A stretch of DNA of 64,000 bases from Caballeronia temeraria. GTDB taxonomy: Bacteria > Pseudomonadota > Gammaproteobacteria > Burkholderiales > Burkholderiaceae. The notes under the pieces are model-generated. The model was given only the letters and a program-made list of their open reading frames with translations. It did not search any database and was not told the DNA's origin. Location of the stretch: the NCBI RefSeq assembly GCF_001544795.2, contig NZ_FCOI02000019.1, positions 1 through 64,000 on the forward strand, read 5' to 3'. A program made the position numbers and the translations under genes. Position 1 is the stretch's first letter. Every line of letters begins with the position of its first letter. Positions 8,489 through 17,507 of this stretch are shown here, in pieces.

Positions 8489-9139
8489 ATGAACGCTCCC
8501 GCTTACTCTTCCGCCGCTCGCCGAACCAAGAAACTGCCGCCGTTGCGCGTCGGCGTCGGCGGGCCGGTCGGCTCCGGCAAGACCACGCTGCTCGAAATGC
8601 TCTGCAAGGCGATGCGCGAGAAATACGATCTCGTCGCCATCACCAACGATATCTACACGAAGGAAGATCAGCGCCTTCTGACCGTCGCGGGCGCGTTGCC
8701 GGCCGAACGCATCATGGGCGTGGAAACGGGCGGCTGCCCGCATACGGCCATTCGCGAGGATGCGTCGATCAATCTCGAAGCCGTCGATCGCATGGTCTCG
8801 AAGTTTCCGGATGCGGATATCGTCTTCATCGAATCCGGCGGCGACAATCTCGCGGCGACGTTCAGCCCGGAACTCTCCGATCTGACCATCTACGTGATCG
8901 ATGTCGCCGGCGGCGAGAAGATTCCGCGCAAGGGCGGGCCGGGCATCACGAAGTCGGATCTGCTCGTCATCAACAAGACCGACCTCGCGCCTCACGTCGG
9001 CGCGAATCTCGACATCATGGCGAGCGATGCGAAAAAGATGCGCGGCGAGCGTCCCTTCGTGATGTGCAATCTGAAAGCGCTCGACGGACTCGATGACGTG
9101 ATCCGCTTCATCGAGAAGAAGGGGCTGCTGCTTGCCTGA
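8489..9139 (+). CDS. ureG: Urease accessory GTPase UreG
   Basis: The 216-residue SIMIBI-class GTPase couples GTP hydrolysis to nickel loading. The P-loop is GGPVGSGKTT, the switch region has ESGGDNL, and the guanine-specificity motif is NKTD. The nickel-binding CPH-type motif appears as GCPHTA. It is the last urease gene; the next gene runs in the opposite direction 18 bases downstream and I see no clear terminator in that gap. Confidence 0.97.
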   Translation: MNAPAYSSAARRTKKLPPLRVGVGGPVGSGKTTLLEMLCKAMREKYDLVAITNDIYTKEDQRLLTVAGALPAERIMGVETGGCPHTAIREDASINLEAVDRMVSKFPDADIVFIESGGDNLAATFSPELSDLTIYVIDVAGGEKIPRKGGPGITKSDLLVINKTDLAPHVGANLDIMASDAKKMRGERPFVMCNLKALDGLDDVIRFIEKKGLLLA

Positions 9140-9157
9140 GATGCGAAGAAGCGCGCG

Positions 9158-9964
9158 CTAGGTCATCGCGATCGAATTCGATATCGACACCGCGTTCTCG
9201 CCGATCTGCACGAAGTCGCGCTTCATCTCGACGTGCCATTGCAGGAAATTGCGGCTGTTCGATTCGCCGGGCAGCATCCAGTCGTGCAGCTCGATCATGA
9301 TGATCGGGAACATGTTCAACGCGTCGCAATGGCGCGAGAACAGGTCCGACTCCGCGCCTTCGATATCGATCTTGAGGATGAACGGCGTCACGCCCGACGC
9401 CGGCATCACGTCTTCGAGCGTGAGGGCGTCGACGGCATAACCTTTGTCGACGGGCTGCTCGGACGTGCGGAATGCCCACTCGCCGCCGCCCGGATCGTTG
9501 AGATAGAGCGTGCCGCGCCTGGCCGCGATCGCGGCGTTCAGCGGCGTGATCAACGGAAACGCCTGCGCGTTCTTCTCGAGCAGCGCGAAATTCGCGACAT
9601 CCGGCTCGATGGCGACGATCTTCGCCTTCGGATACGTGAGCGCGTACCACACGGCGGCAGCGCCGATATTGGCGCCGGCATCGACGATCAGCGGCGTCTC
9701 GCAGGCTTCATAGAACGCCGCGATTTCCTTCGCGCGCATCAGATGGTCGGTGGCGTATTCGCGCAGAAAGAAGATCTGCCTGCAGACCGAGCGGTCCGCC
9801 GGGCATGGCCGGTATTCGAAACGTCTGTGGCCCGGCAGAACGAGGCCATGCGCGCCGTATCGGACGGTGCCCCAGGCGTCGGCCGGTGCGGGAGATGGCC
9901 GCAGCAGGCGCAGCAGTCCCGGCGGCATCATGTCTTTCACGACGGACTTGATGAGATCTTGCAT
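9158..9964 (-). CDS. FkbM-family methyltransferase
   Basis: This is a 268-residue SAM-dependent methyltransferase of the FkbM family. The SAM-binding motif is VDAGANIGAAAVWYA, followed by an acidic strand end in IVAIEPD, and the later FILKIDIEGAE block is diagnostic. FkbM enzymes often O-methylate sugars in surface glycans. The gene follows waaA on the same strand with 159 bases between them and a candidate promoter of its own, so it may be expressed separately. The acceptor is unknown. Confidence 0.85.
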   Translation of the reverse strand: MQDLIKSVVKDMMPPGLLRLLRPSPAPADAWGTVRYGAHGLVLPGHRRFEYRPCPADRSVCRQIFFLREYATDHLMRAKEIAAFYEACETPLIVDAGANIGAAAVWYALTYPKAKIVAIEPDVANFALLEKNAQAFPLITPLNAAIAARRGTLYLNDPGGGEWAFRTSEQPVDKGYAVDALTLEDVMPASGVTPFILKIDIEGAESDLFSRHCDALNMFPIIMIELHDWMLPGESNSRNFLQWHVEMKRDFVQIGENAVSISNSIAMT

Positions 9965-10046
9965 GCGCGTCCTCTAAAAGAGTGGCAAGCACGTTCGCAG
10001 GCATCGGGCCCCTTGCTGTCCGTTCGAAGGGACCGGACGGAGGTTC

Positions 10047-10075
10047 AGTATCCCCCGATCTATTTTGTCGTACAA
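10047..10075 (-). promoter_or_regulatory. Candidate sigma-70 promoter for the FkbM methyltransferase gene
   Basis: On the minus strand TTGTAC is followed after 17 bases by GATACT, about 80 bases before the methyltransferase start. Spacing is ideal, but each hexamer differs from consensus, so this is a tentative call. Confidence 0.3.
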
Positions 10076-10123
10076 CCCTCTTTTGGTCAGACGATTGAAG
10101 CTGGAAACGTCAGTTGCGCGCAC

Positions 10124-11446
10124 TTACTTCGCCGTGCCGCTTTCCTCGTCGAGCAAGGCGCTCAACACGCTCACCGTCCGCTCCGTCGCGCCGCGATGCC
10201 GTGCCGCGAAGGCCGAAGCCGCCGCGCTCATCGAGAGACGTCTCGCTTTGTCATTGAAGATTTCACGCAGCCCGCGCGCCAGTTCCTGCGGGTCCTGCAC
10301 GCGCAGTGCGGCGCCTGCCGCGATCGCGTCGTTGGTGGCCTGCGTGAAGTTGAACGTATGCGGCCCGATCAGCACCGGCACGCCCGCCGCGCACGCTTCG
10401 ATCAGATTCTGCCCGCCGAGCGGCAACAGACTTCCGCCGATGAACGCCAGATCCGCCGCCGCGTAATACGCGCCGAGCTCGCCCATCGAATCGCCGAGCA
10501 AGACCTGCACGTTCGCGGGCAACGGCTCCGGCACATCCGCGCCCGATCCCGCCGCGGCCGGCTTCGGCGCCCAAACCGAGCGGCGCGCGCTCGTCAGCCC
10601 GAGACTCGCGATCAGCGCCGATACTTCGTCGAAACGCTGCGGATGACGCGGCACGAGGATCAGCAGCGCACCGGGCACATCGAGCGCGGCGAACGCGCGC
10701 AACACGAGCGTCTCCTCGCCCTCGCGCGTGCTCGCCGCGACCCACACGGGCCGATCGCCGATCGCCGCGCGCCACGCCTGACCGCGCGCGACCAGTTCGG
10801 GCGGCGCGGTCATGTCGAACTTCAGGTTGCCGAGCACCGCGACATTGCGCGCGCCGAGCGCGGTGAGCCGCTCCGCGTCGGACGGCGTCTGCGCGAGCAC
10901 GCGCGAAAAGCCGCCGAACACCTCGCGCGCCGCCCGTCCGAACTTCGCCGCGCGCCGGTACGAACGCTCCGACATGCGCGCGTTGGTCAGCACGAGCGGG
11001 ACGTCGGCGCGCCTGCATTCGTCGATGAGCGTCGGCCAGACCTCCGTCTCCATCACGATGCCGAGCGACGGCCGCCACGCGCGCAGAAAGCGCCGCACGA
11101 GAACGGGCAGATCGTAGGGAAGATAGCCGCGCAGCACGCGGTCGCCGAACAGTTCGACGCCGGTCGCGCGGCCGCTCGGCGTCATGTGCGTGAGCAGCAC
11201 GCGCGCTTCGGGATGCGCTTTCAGCAATGCGTCGATGAGCGGTTGCGCCGCGCGCGTCTCGCCGACGGACACCGCGTGCACCCAGATGAGCGGCGCGAGA
11301 TCGTCGGCGCGGCGCGGCGCGATGTGTCCGAAGCGCTCGCCGATATGTTCGCGATAACCGCGCTCCTTGCGCGAGCGGATATAGAGCCGCAGTACCGCGA
11401 GCGGCGCGACGATCCACCAGAGCGCGCGATAGACGAGCCTCAGCAC
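10124..11446 (-). CDS. waaA: Kdo transferase WaaA (KdtA)
   Basis: The 440-residue enzyme adds 3-deoxy-D-manno-octulosonic acid to lipid A at the inner face of the cytoplasmic membrane. It shows a hydrophobic N-terminal anchor and the GT30 blocks WVHAVSVGETRAA, ETEVWP and GGQNLIEA. I place the start at GTG 11446 (VLRLVYRALWW), where homologs begin; the in-frame extension to 11644 lies antisense-like over the end of kdoO in another frame and is rejected. It lies 44 bases downstream of kdoO in the waaC-kdoO-waaA run. Confidence 0.92.
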   Translation of the reverse strand: MLRLVYRALWWIVAPLAVLRLYIRSRKERGYREHIGERFGHIAPRRADDLAPLIWVHAVSVGETRAAQPLIDALLKAHPEARVLLTHMTPSGRATGVELFGDRVLRGYLPYDLPVLVRRFLRAWRPSLGIVMETEVWPTLIDECRRADVPLVLTNARMSERSYRRAAKFGRAAREVFGGFSRVLAQTPSDAERLTALGARNVAVLGNLKFDMTAPPELVARGQAWRAAIGDRPVWVAASTREGEETLVLRAFAALDVPGALLILVPRHPQRFDEVSALIASLGLTSARRSVWAPKPAAAGSGADVPEPLPANVQVLLGDSMGELGAYYAAADLAFIGGSLLPLGGQNLIEACAAGVPVLIGPHTFNFTQATNDAIAAGAALRVQDPQELARGLREIFNDKARRLSMSAAASAFAARHRGATERTVSVLSALLDEESGTAK

Positions 11447-11490
11447 CGAAGCCGATGCGCCGGGCGTGGCGACGGAAGACGCGGCGCCGC

Positions 11491-12375
11491 TCAAACGAGC
11501 GCCTTGCCCTTCAGGCGCTCGAGAATGCCGAGCGGCGCGCAGTCGGGACGCGCCATCGCCTTGACGGGCAAAAAGAAGGTCTGCTCCATCATGAACTGGC
11601 CGGACATCACCGCGTGCGAGGTGTGATCGGAGAAGCAGACCCACACCGAGCCGGGCGGGAACGGCATCGTTTCCTGCGGCGCGTCCTTCTGATAGTCGAG
11701 ATCGGCCTTCATCGCATCATGCAGATGCAGCATCAGATGGTCGTACTCGCTGCGCGGCGATTTCGTGATGTGCAGCAGATTCATGAGCCACGCCGAGCCG
11801 GGCGCCTGCGCCTTGATGCCGGGCAAAAAGCGCTTCGCCATGTCCTCGAACGGCTCGCCCACGCGCCACACGCGCGGCGCGCCTTGCGGATTGATGTTCG
11901 TGAACACGCGCAGGATGCGCTCGCCGTGCGTCGGCCGCGAAGGGAAGGCATCGACGTGAAGGCGGGCGTCGTCCTTGCGCCACGACGTTTCGCGCGTCTC
12001 GACCTGACGCAGCCGCAGACTCGTGGGCGCGACGCGCAGCTTGCCGTCGTATTCGGGAAAGAGCCCGTCGACGAGCGAGCGCGCGTGATCCTGATAGCGC
12101 TTGATGAGCGAGCGCACCGCCGACTGCATCACGTTGTCGCCGAGCACGCCGTTCAGGGCGCCGCCGTTGGGCGCGAGGCTGATGTTCTTGCGCTTCGGAT
12201 CGGCGATGTTCGGATCGAGCAGCGCGAGCTCGCCGCCTTCGATCGGAAAGCGCAGATTGGGGAAATACAGCACCTTGCCGTTTTCGACGCCGGCGAGCAG
12301 CGTCTCGCGCGGCACGGACAAGTTGCCGCCTTGCCAGTCGCCCGAAGCGACTTCGATGATTTGAGATTCCGTCAT
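11491..12375 (-). CDS. kdoO: Kdo hydroxylase (Fe(II)/2-oxoglutarate dioxygenase)
   Basis: This 294-residue protein resembles KdoO, which hydroxylates carbon 3 of the outer inner-core Kdo to give Ko (D-glycero-D-talo-octulosonic acid), a hallmark of Burkholderia and Yersinia LPS. The likely iron ligands are HVD (in LHVDAFPSRP) and a distal His in SDHTSHAVMSG, with an Arg nearby (MARPD) for the co-substrate being less certain. It sits between waaC and waaA on the same strand, which fits a role on the Kdo region. Confidence 0.85.
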   Translation of the reverse strand: MTESQIIEVASGDWQGGNLSVPRETLLAGVENGKVLYFPNLRFPIEGGELALLDPNIADPKRKNISLAPNGGALNGVLGDNVMQSAVRSLIKRYQDHARSLVDGLFPEYDGKLRVAPTSLRLRQVETRETSWRKDDARLHVDAFPSRPTHGERILRVFTNINPQGAPRVWRVGEPFEDMAKRFLPGIKAQAPGSAWLMNLLHITKSPRSEYDHLMLHLHDAMKADLDYQKDAPQETMPFPPGSVWVCFSDHTSHAVMSGQFMMEQTFFLPVKAMARPDCAPLGILERLKGKALV

Positions 12376-12439
12376 GTGTCTACGACCTTGAGTTGCCCGG
12401 GCACGGCGCAGCGCGCGATGAAAACGGACCAGCAGCAGG

Positions 12440-13435
12440 CTACAGCAGGCCGAAGCCCGCGAGCGCGGTCTTGACTTCGGAAAGCGTCGGATGCCGGCTT
12501 GCGTCGCCGAGATTGACGACCTGCGGCGACCAGTACCCGCCGGTGCGCCATGCGGTCGAGAAATTGTACAACTCGACGGTCGGACGCTTCAGCGCCGCGG
12601 CAATATGAACCAAACCCGTGTCCACGCCGACGGTCGCCGCGGCGCCTTCGATCAGCCCGACGACTGCGGGCAGCGACATTTTCGGCGGCACGATCGCGGC
12701 CGCGCCGAATTCCTTCGCGAGCTTTTCGCTCGTCGCGCGTTCGGCCTCGCTGCCCCACGGCAGCACGATCGACGCGCCGCGCGTCACGAGCATCTGACCG
12801 AGTTCGATCCACGCGGCTTCGGGCCACTGCTTGTCGGCGCGCGAGGTGGCGTGCACGAACACGACATACGGCACCGGCAGGTTCAGCCCGAGCGCGGAGA
12901 CGGCGAGCGTCGCACGGCGTGTGTCGATGCCGAAGTCGATGTCGTCGGTCATCTGCGGCTTCGGCAGATCGAGCGCCGCCGCCACGAGTTGCCGCGTGCG
13001 CTCGACGACGTGCGTGCGCGGTTCGATCGGCACGCGCCGGTCGTAGAAGAAGCGCACCGGCCATTCGTAGCCGGCGCCGTCGGTGCGATTGCCGAGGCCG
13101 ACGAGCGGCCCGCGCGCCCAGCTTGCCACCCAGGCGGTCTTGATGAGCCCTTGGCAGTCGATCACGAGATCGTATTTTTCGGCGGCGAGCTCGCGCTTGA
13201 ACTTGCCGATCTCGCGCCAGTTCGCGGGCGATGCGAACGCCTTGCGCCAGCGTCTGAGCGAGAACGGGATCGCGCGGCGCACGCCGTGAACCAGTTCGAC
13301 GAGACTCGCGAAACTTTCCTCGACGAGCCAGTCGATCTGCGCATCGGGATAACGGCGGCGGATGTCGGCGATGGCCGGCATGTTGTGGACGACGTCGCCG
13401 AGCGACGACACGCGGACAATCAGGATCTTTTGCAC
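12440..13435 (-). CDS. waaC: LPS heptosyltransferase I
   Basis: The 331-residue GT9 enzyme transfers the first L-glycero-D-manno-heptose from ADP-heptose to Kdo. The N-terminus (MQKILIVRVSSLGDVVHNMPA) and the donor-site block VGVDTGLVHIAAAL are characteristic. It is the first gene of the waaC-kdoO-waaA run, directly downstream of the manB terminator, so the run needs its own promoter in the 13436-13515 interval. Confidence 0.95.
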   Translation of the reverse strand: MQKILIVRVSSLGDVVHNMPAIADIRRRYPDAQIDWLVEESFASLVELVHGVRRAIPFSLRRWRKAFASPANWREIGKFKRELAAEKYDLVIDCQGLIKTAWVASWARGPLVGLGNRTDGAGYEWPVRFFYDRRVPIEPRTHVVERTRQLVAAALDLPKPQMTDDIDFGIDTRRATLAVSALGLNLPVPYVVFVHATSRADKQWPEAAWIELGQMLVTRGASIVLPWGSEAERATSEKLAKEFGAAAIVPPKMSLPAVVGLIEGAAATVGVDTGLVHIAAALKRPTVELYNFSTAWRTGGYWSPQVVNLGDASRHPTLSEVKTALAGFGLL

Positions 13436-13515
13436 GCTGGGATGGGAAGGCGCGGACGGCGCGGCGCGGTGAGCAGGGAAACGGGGATTTTAGCGCGGCT
13501 TGCGCGTCGGATAAG

Positions 13516-13553
13516 CAAAAAAGCGGCGCGATCGGAACGATCGCACCGCTTTT
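13516..13553 (-). terminator. Rho-independent terminator after the phosphomannomutase gene
   Basis: On the minus strand a 14-bp stem (AAGCGGTGCGATCG against CGATCGCGCCGCTT, with one wobble pair) and a 3-base loop is followed by a run of T residues. It lies 30 bases after the phosphomannomutase stop and before waaC, so it separates the two transcription units. Confidence 0.88.
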
Positions 13554-13582
13554 CATCGGGCATCGTGCGACGCCCGAGAGAC

Positions 13583-14983
13583 TCAGAACGGCAACTGCGC
13601 GTCCGGCTTCTCCGCCAGAATCACCCGGCGGAAATCTTCCTGAATGCGCTTCAGCGCCGCGTCGTTGTCCGCTTCGAAACGCATCACGACGACCGGCGTC
13701 GTGTTCGACGAGCGCGCGAGGCCGAATCCATCCGGATATTCCACACGCAAACCGTCGATGGTCAGCACGTCGTCCGCGCCGGTGAACTTCGCCGATTTCT
13801 GCAGACGCGCGATGAGTTCGAAGTTCTCGCCTTCCTGCAGCTTCAGTTGCAGTTCCGGCGTGGAAAGCGAATTCGGCAGATCGTTGAGCAGCTTGCTCGG
13901 GTCCGCCACGCGCGAGAGGATTTCGAGCATGCGCGCGCCGGTGTACAAACCGTCGTCGAAACCGTACCAGCGATCCTTGAAGAACACGTGGCCGCTCATT
14001 TCGCCCGCGAGCGGCGCGCCGGTTTCGCGCAGCTTCGCCTTCACGAGCGAGTGGCCCGTCTTCCACATGACCGGCTCGCCGCCCTGCTCCCGCACCCACT
14101 TCGCGAGATTGCGCGTGCACTTCACGTCATAGATGATCTGGCCGCCCTTGTTGCGCGACAGCACTTCCTGCGCGAACAGCATCAACTGGCGATCCGGATA
14201 GATCACCTGACCATCTTTCGTGACGACGCCGAGACGGTCGCCGTCGCCATCGAATGCGAAGCCCACTTCGGCGTCCGTTTCCTTGAGCGCCTTGATGACG
14301 TCCTGCAGATTCTCCGGATGGGCCGGGTCCGGGTGATGGTTCGGGAAGTTGCCGTCGATCTCCGTGAACAGTTCGACGAGTTCGCAGCCGAGCGCCTTGA
14401 ACAGACGCGGCGCGAGACCGCCCGCGACGCCGTTGCCCGTATCGATGACGATCTTCATTCCGCGCACCGGCTTCACGTCCGACACGATGCGGTCGAGATA
14501 CATCTGCGACACGTCGAATTCCGTGTACGTGCCTTCGCCCGTGGTGAAGTCGCCGTCGACGATACGCTTGTACAAGCCCTGAATCTGCTCGCCGTAGATC
14601 GCCGCGCCGCGCAGCACCATCTTGAAGCCGTTGTAGTCGGGCGGATTGTGGCTGCCCGTCACGACGATGCACGAATCCACGCGACGCTCGCCCGAGGGCA
14701 AGGGCAGCGGCACGCTCGCCGCGAAGTAGCCGACCGGCGTCGGCACCATGCCGATATCGACGACATCGACGCCCGCCGCGCGCAGGCCATCCGCGAGCGC
14801 GCCGACGAGTTCCGGACCGGACAGGCGGCCATCGCGCGCGACGACGACGGAATCGCCGCCCTGCTTTTTGATCTCGCTGCCGAACGACTGGCCGATGCTC
14901 CTGGCGACGTCCTTGTCGACCGTCTTGCCGACGATCCCGCGAATGTCGTAGGCCTTGAAGATGGATTGGGAAACTTGGCTCAT
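13583..14983 (-). CDS. Phosphomannomutase/phosphoglucomutase (AlgC/ManB type)
   Basis: The 466-residue alpha-D-phosphohexomutase interconverts 6- and 1-phosphates of mannose and glucose, supplying GDP-mannose and nucleotide-glucose routes for LPS and exopolysaccharide. The phosphoserine loop is TGSHNPPDYNG, the Mg loop DGDGDRLG, the sugar-specificity loop GEMSGH and the phosphate-binding loop RSSNTTP. An AGAGG ribosome binding site precedes the ATG. It is monocistronic by its strong terminator. The two ManC genes elsewhere in this window would use its product. Confidence 0.93.
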   Translation of the reverse strand: MSQVSQSIFKAYDIRGIVGKTVDKDVARSIGQSFGSEIKKQGGDSVVVARDGRLSGPELVGALADGLRAAGVDVVDIGMVPTPVGYFAASVPLPLPSGERRVDSCIVVTGSHNPPDYNGFKMVLRGAAIYGEQIQGLYKRIVDGDFTTGEGTYTEFDVSQMYLDRIVSDVKPVRGMKIVIDTGNGVAGGLAPRLFKALGCELVELFTEIDGNFPNHHPDPAHPENLQDVIKALKETDAEVGFAFDGDGDRLGVVTKDGQVIYPDRQLMLFAQEVLSRNKGGQIIYDVKCTRNLAKWVREQGGEPVMWKTGHSLVKAKLRETGAPLAGEMSGHVFFKDRWYGFDDGLYTGARMLEILSRVADPSKLLNDLPNSLSTPELQLKLQEGENFELIARLQKSAKFTGADDVLTIDGLRVEYPDGFGLARSSNTTPVVVMRFEADNDAALKRIQEDFRRVILAEKPDAQLPF

Positions 14984-15441
14984 GAGATGGCTACCTCTTC
15001 TCTATTAATTGATGGTTTCTCGGCGATGCAGCCATGAGGGCATGCAGGTCGTGACGGTTGGCGCGGCACAGCAATGTGCAGAGCGCGCGAACGACTGCCA
15101 GATGACGTATCGAATTCTGCCTATGCGTCTGTTAAATCAATACGAAAGAAACATTTGGAAGCAAAAGGATGCAAAACCGGAGCAGCAGCGGGCGGGCCGC
15201 GGATCGCACTTATAATCGCTGTCTTTCGGCGCTCTCGTGGTTGCGCGCTCGCGGGGAAAAACCCCGGTTCGAGCCTGCGCGTTCATTCTAATCCAATGCT
15301 CAAACGCTCTTTCGCCTCGATGCCTTCGAATGAGGCGCGTCTGCGTGCAAACACACAAAACTTGACTCTTCGCTCGCTTGCGCGGGGTCGTCAGGCTCGG
15401 GTAGCACGCGCCGTGCCTGCCTGCGAGCAAGGTCTGCCCGC
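14984..15441. promoter_or_regulatory. Divergent intergenic region, phosphomannomutase / flippase operon
   Basis: This 458-base region separates two divergent transcription units and must hold promoters in both directions. A perfect TATAAT occurs at 15211-15216 on the plus strand, but no acceptable -35 element lies 16-18 bases upstream. I see no convincing small gene in it. Confidence 0.45.
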
Positions 15442-16704
15442 ATGAAGGCGCTGACGCGCTCCGGCAATCCGGACGTCGCCCGCGCGCTCGCCAACATCGT
15501 CTGGCTCGGGCTGGAGCGGCTCACGCAGATCGCGGTCGCCATCGTCATTTCGGGTTTGCTCGCGCGCTATCTCGGTCCGGACGACTTCGGCAAATGGCAG
15601 TACGCGAACACGCTGCTGCTCGTGATCGCGCCGATCACCTGGGTCTGCGGCGCGGAGATTCTCGTGCCGACCATCGTTCATCGAACGAGCGCGGAAACCG
15701 GCGCAGTGCTCGGCAGCGCGTTCGTGCTGCGCATGGGTGTCTCGATCGTCGCGCTCTGCGTCACGTGGATCTGGATCGCGGCGGGCGGCACCGATCCGAT
15801 GGTCGGACTGATGCTCGCCGGCCTCGCCGTCACGATGCTCTTTCGCGAGCCGTTCATCGGCGTGGTCAATTCGTGGCTGCAAAGCCTCACGTATAGCAAG
15901 CCGCAGCTCATCGCGAGCATGGCGGCGGCCATCGTCAAGGCGGCGCTCGTCTTCGCGCTCGTGCGCATCGCGGCGGCGCCGCCGCGCTTCGGCTGGCTCT
16001 GGGCGCTCGAAGCCGCGGCGATCAGCGCCGCGCTCGTCGCGTATTACATGCGGCGTCACGGCGGCAAGCTCGGCTGGCGCTTCGACCGCGCACTGTTCAG
16101 ACATTTCGCGAGCGCGGGCACGGTGTTCTGGCTCGGGCTCATCTGCATGTACCTGTTCCTGAAGCTCGACCGGCTGATGCTCGCGCATCGCGTGTCGTTC
16201 GCGGAACTCGGGCTCTACTCCGCCGCGCAGCAACTGAACGAAAACTGGATCGCGCTTGCGTTGATGCTCGCGCAGACTATCGCGCCGGCGTTCGTGTATC
16301 GCGTGCAGGACATCGCGCGGTTGAAGCGCAATCTCGTGCGTCTTCTCGCGATGACCGCCGTGCTGATGATCGCAGGCGCCGCCGTCCTCGATGCGCTCGC
16401 GGGCTTCATCATCGCGCGCGTGTTCGGTCCGAACTATGCGGGCGCGGCGGACATATTCCGCTGGGCCGTGTGGCTTTCCGTGCCGGCGGGCATCGAGGCG
16501 ATCGGCAATCTCGTCGTGCTGAAATATCAGGCGAAGTACGTGCTGCTGTCGAAATGGCTCTTCGCGCTCGCGGTCGCGTGCGTGGTGAACTGGATCGCGA
16601 TACCGCGCATCGAAGGCTATGGCGCGCTGATCGGGCTCGCGGCGGGTTATGTCGCGGCGGCATCGGTGAACTTCTACTACATCCGCTTCCGGCTGCGCGC
16701 ATGA
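15442..16704 (+). CDS. Wzx-type oligosaccharide flippase
   Basis: This is a 420-residue polytopic membrane protein of the polysaccharide-transport (MATE/MOP) superfamily, with about a dozen hydrophobic segments. It has the N-terminal pattern seen in flippases (ARYLGPDDFGKWQYANTLL). It would move a lipid-linked oligosaccharide from the cytoplasmic to the periplasmic face. Its stop overlaps the start of the next glycosyltransferase (ATGA), marking the head of a five-gene operon. No polymerase gene lies in the operon; the candidate is the membrane protein at 22283. Confidence 0.88.
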   Translation: MKALTRSGNPDVARALANIVWLGLERLTQIAVAIVISGLLARYLGPDDFGKWQYANTLLLVIAPITWVCGAEILVPTIVHRTSAETGAVLGSAFVLRMGVSIVALCVTWIWIAAGGTDPMVGLMLAGLAVTMLFREPFIGVVNSWLQSLTYSKPQLIASMAAAIVKAALVFALVRIAAAPPRFGWLWALEAAAISAALVAYYMRRHGGKLGWRFDRALFRHFASAGTVFWLGLICMYLFLKLDRLMLAHRVSFAELGLYSAAQQLNENWIALALMLAQTIAPAFVYRVQDIARLKRNLVRLLAMTAVLMIAGAAVLDALAGFIIARVFGPNYAGAADIFRWAVWLSVPAGIEAIGNLVVLKYQAKYVLLSKWLFALAVACVVNWIAIPRIEGYGALIGLAAGYVAAASVNFYYIRFRLRA

Positions 16705-17507
16705 ACGAACTCCACGATGTCGCCGTGCTCATGCCCGCGTTCAACGGCCAGGCCGATGTCGAACGCACGCTCGCGTCGTTTCGCGAAACGTCGACGGTGG
16801 ACGTGCTGATCGTTGACGATGGCAGCACGCCGCCGATCGCCGCGCCCGTCATCGACGGCATGAGCATCGAGATTCTGCGCATGCCGCAGAACGGCGGCAT
16901 CGAGCGCGCGCTCGAAGCGGGCATCGCGGCGCTTCACGCGCGCGGCGTGCGCTACGCGGCGCGCATCGACGCCGGCGATCTCGCGACGCCCGCGCGGCTC
17001 GCGAAGCAGCGCGCGTATATGGAGGCGCATCCGCGCGTCGCGGTGCTCGGCATGTGGACGCACGTCGTATCGACCGAAGGCGCGCCGCTCTTCGATCTCA
17101 CGCCGCCCGGCGAGCCCGCCGCGATCCGCCGCATGATGCTCGCGCGCACGTGCTTCACGCATCCGTCGCTGATGCTGCGTGTCGATGCCGTGATCGATGC
17201 GGGCAACTATCGCGCGCAGTATCGCGCCGCCGAAGACCTCGATCTGATCCTGCGTCTCCTGCAACATCACGACGGCGCGAATCTGCCCGAATTCGGCCTC
17301 TACTACGAACTCAACGAAAGCGGCATCAGCGCGACGAAGCGGCGCGCGCAGGTCATGTCGACGCTGCGGCTGCAACTGCGCCACTTGCGCGTGACGAATC
17401 CGCTCGACTGGGCGGGCGTCGCGAAGAGCATCGCGCATCTCGTTCTGCCGTATCGCGCATTACGTGGATTGAAGGCGCGCGTGCTGAAGCGCGCATCGTC
17501 CGCATGA
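16701..17507 (+). CDS. Glycosyltransferase family 2
   Basis: This is a 268-residue GT-A enzyme. The donor motif LIVDDGS and the metal-site region RIDAGD are visible. The start is ATG 16701, which overlaps the flippase stop as ATGA; an extension to 16470 would run through the flippase gene and is rejected. It also overlaps the following GT4 gene by ATGA. Donor and acceptor sugars cannot be read from sequence. Confidence 0.88.
   Translation: MNELHDVAVLMPAFNGQADVERTLASFRETSTVDVLIVDDGSTPPIAAPVIDGMSIEILRMPQNGGIERALEAGIAALHARGVRYAARIDAGDLATPARLAKQRAYMEAHPRVAVLGMWTHVVSTEGAPLFDLTPPGEPAAIRRMMLARTCFTHPSLMLRVDAVIDAGNYRAQYRAAEDLDLILRLLQHHDGANLPEFGLYYELNESGISATKRRAQVMSTLRLQLRHLRVTNPLDWAGVAKSIAHLVLPYRALRGLKARVLKRASSA

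Noticed and set aside
9233..11626. A 797-residue plus-strand open frame.
   Set aside because: It is antisense to the FkbM, waaA and kdoO genes, is extremely rich in Arg and Ala, and shows no domain; it reflects high-GC third-position bias.
12491..15037. An 848-residue plus-strand open frame.
   Set aside because: It lies opposite waaC and the phosphomannomutase gene, both of which have clear catalytic motifs; the long frame is a shadow.
15205..15220. A perfect TATAAT box before the flippase operon.
   Set aside because: No -35 element at acceptable spacing, so it is noted only within the intergenic entry.
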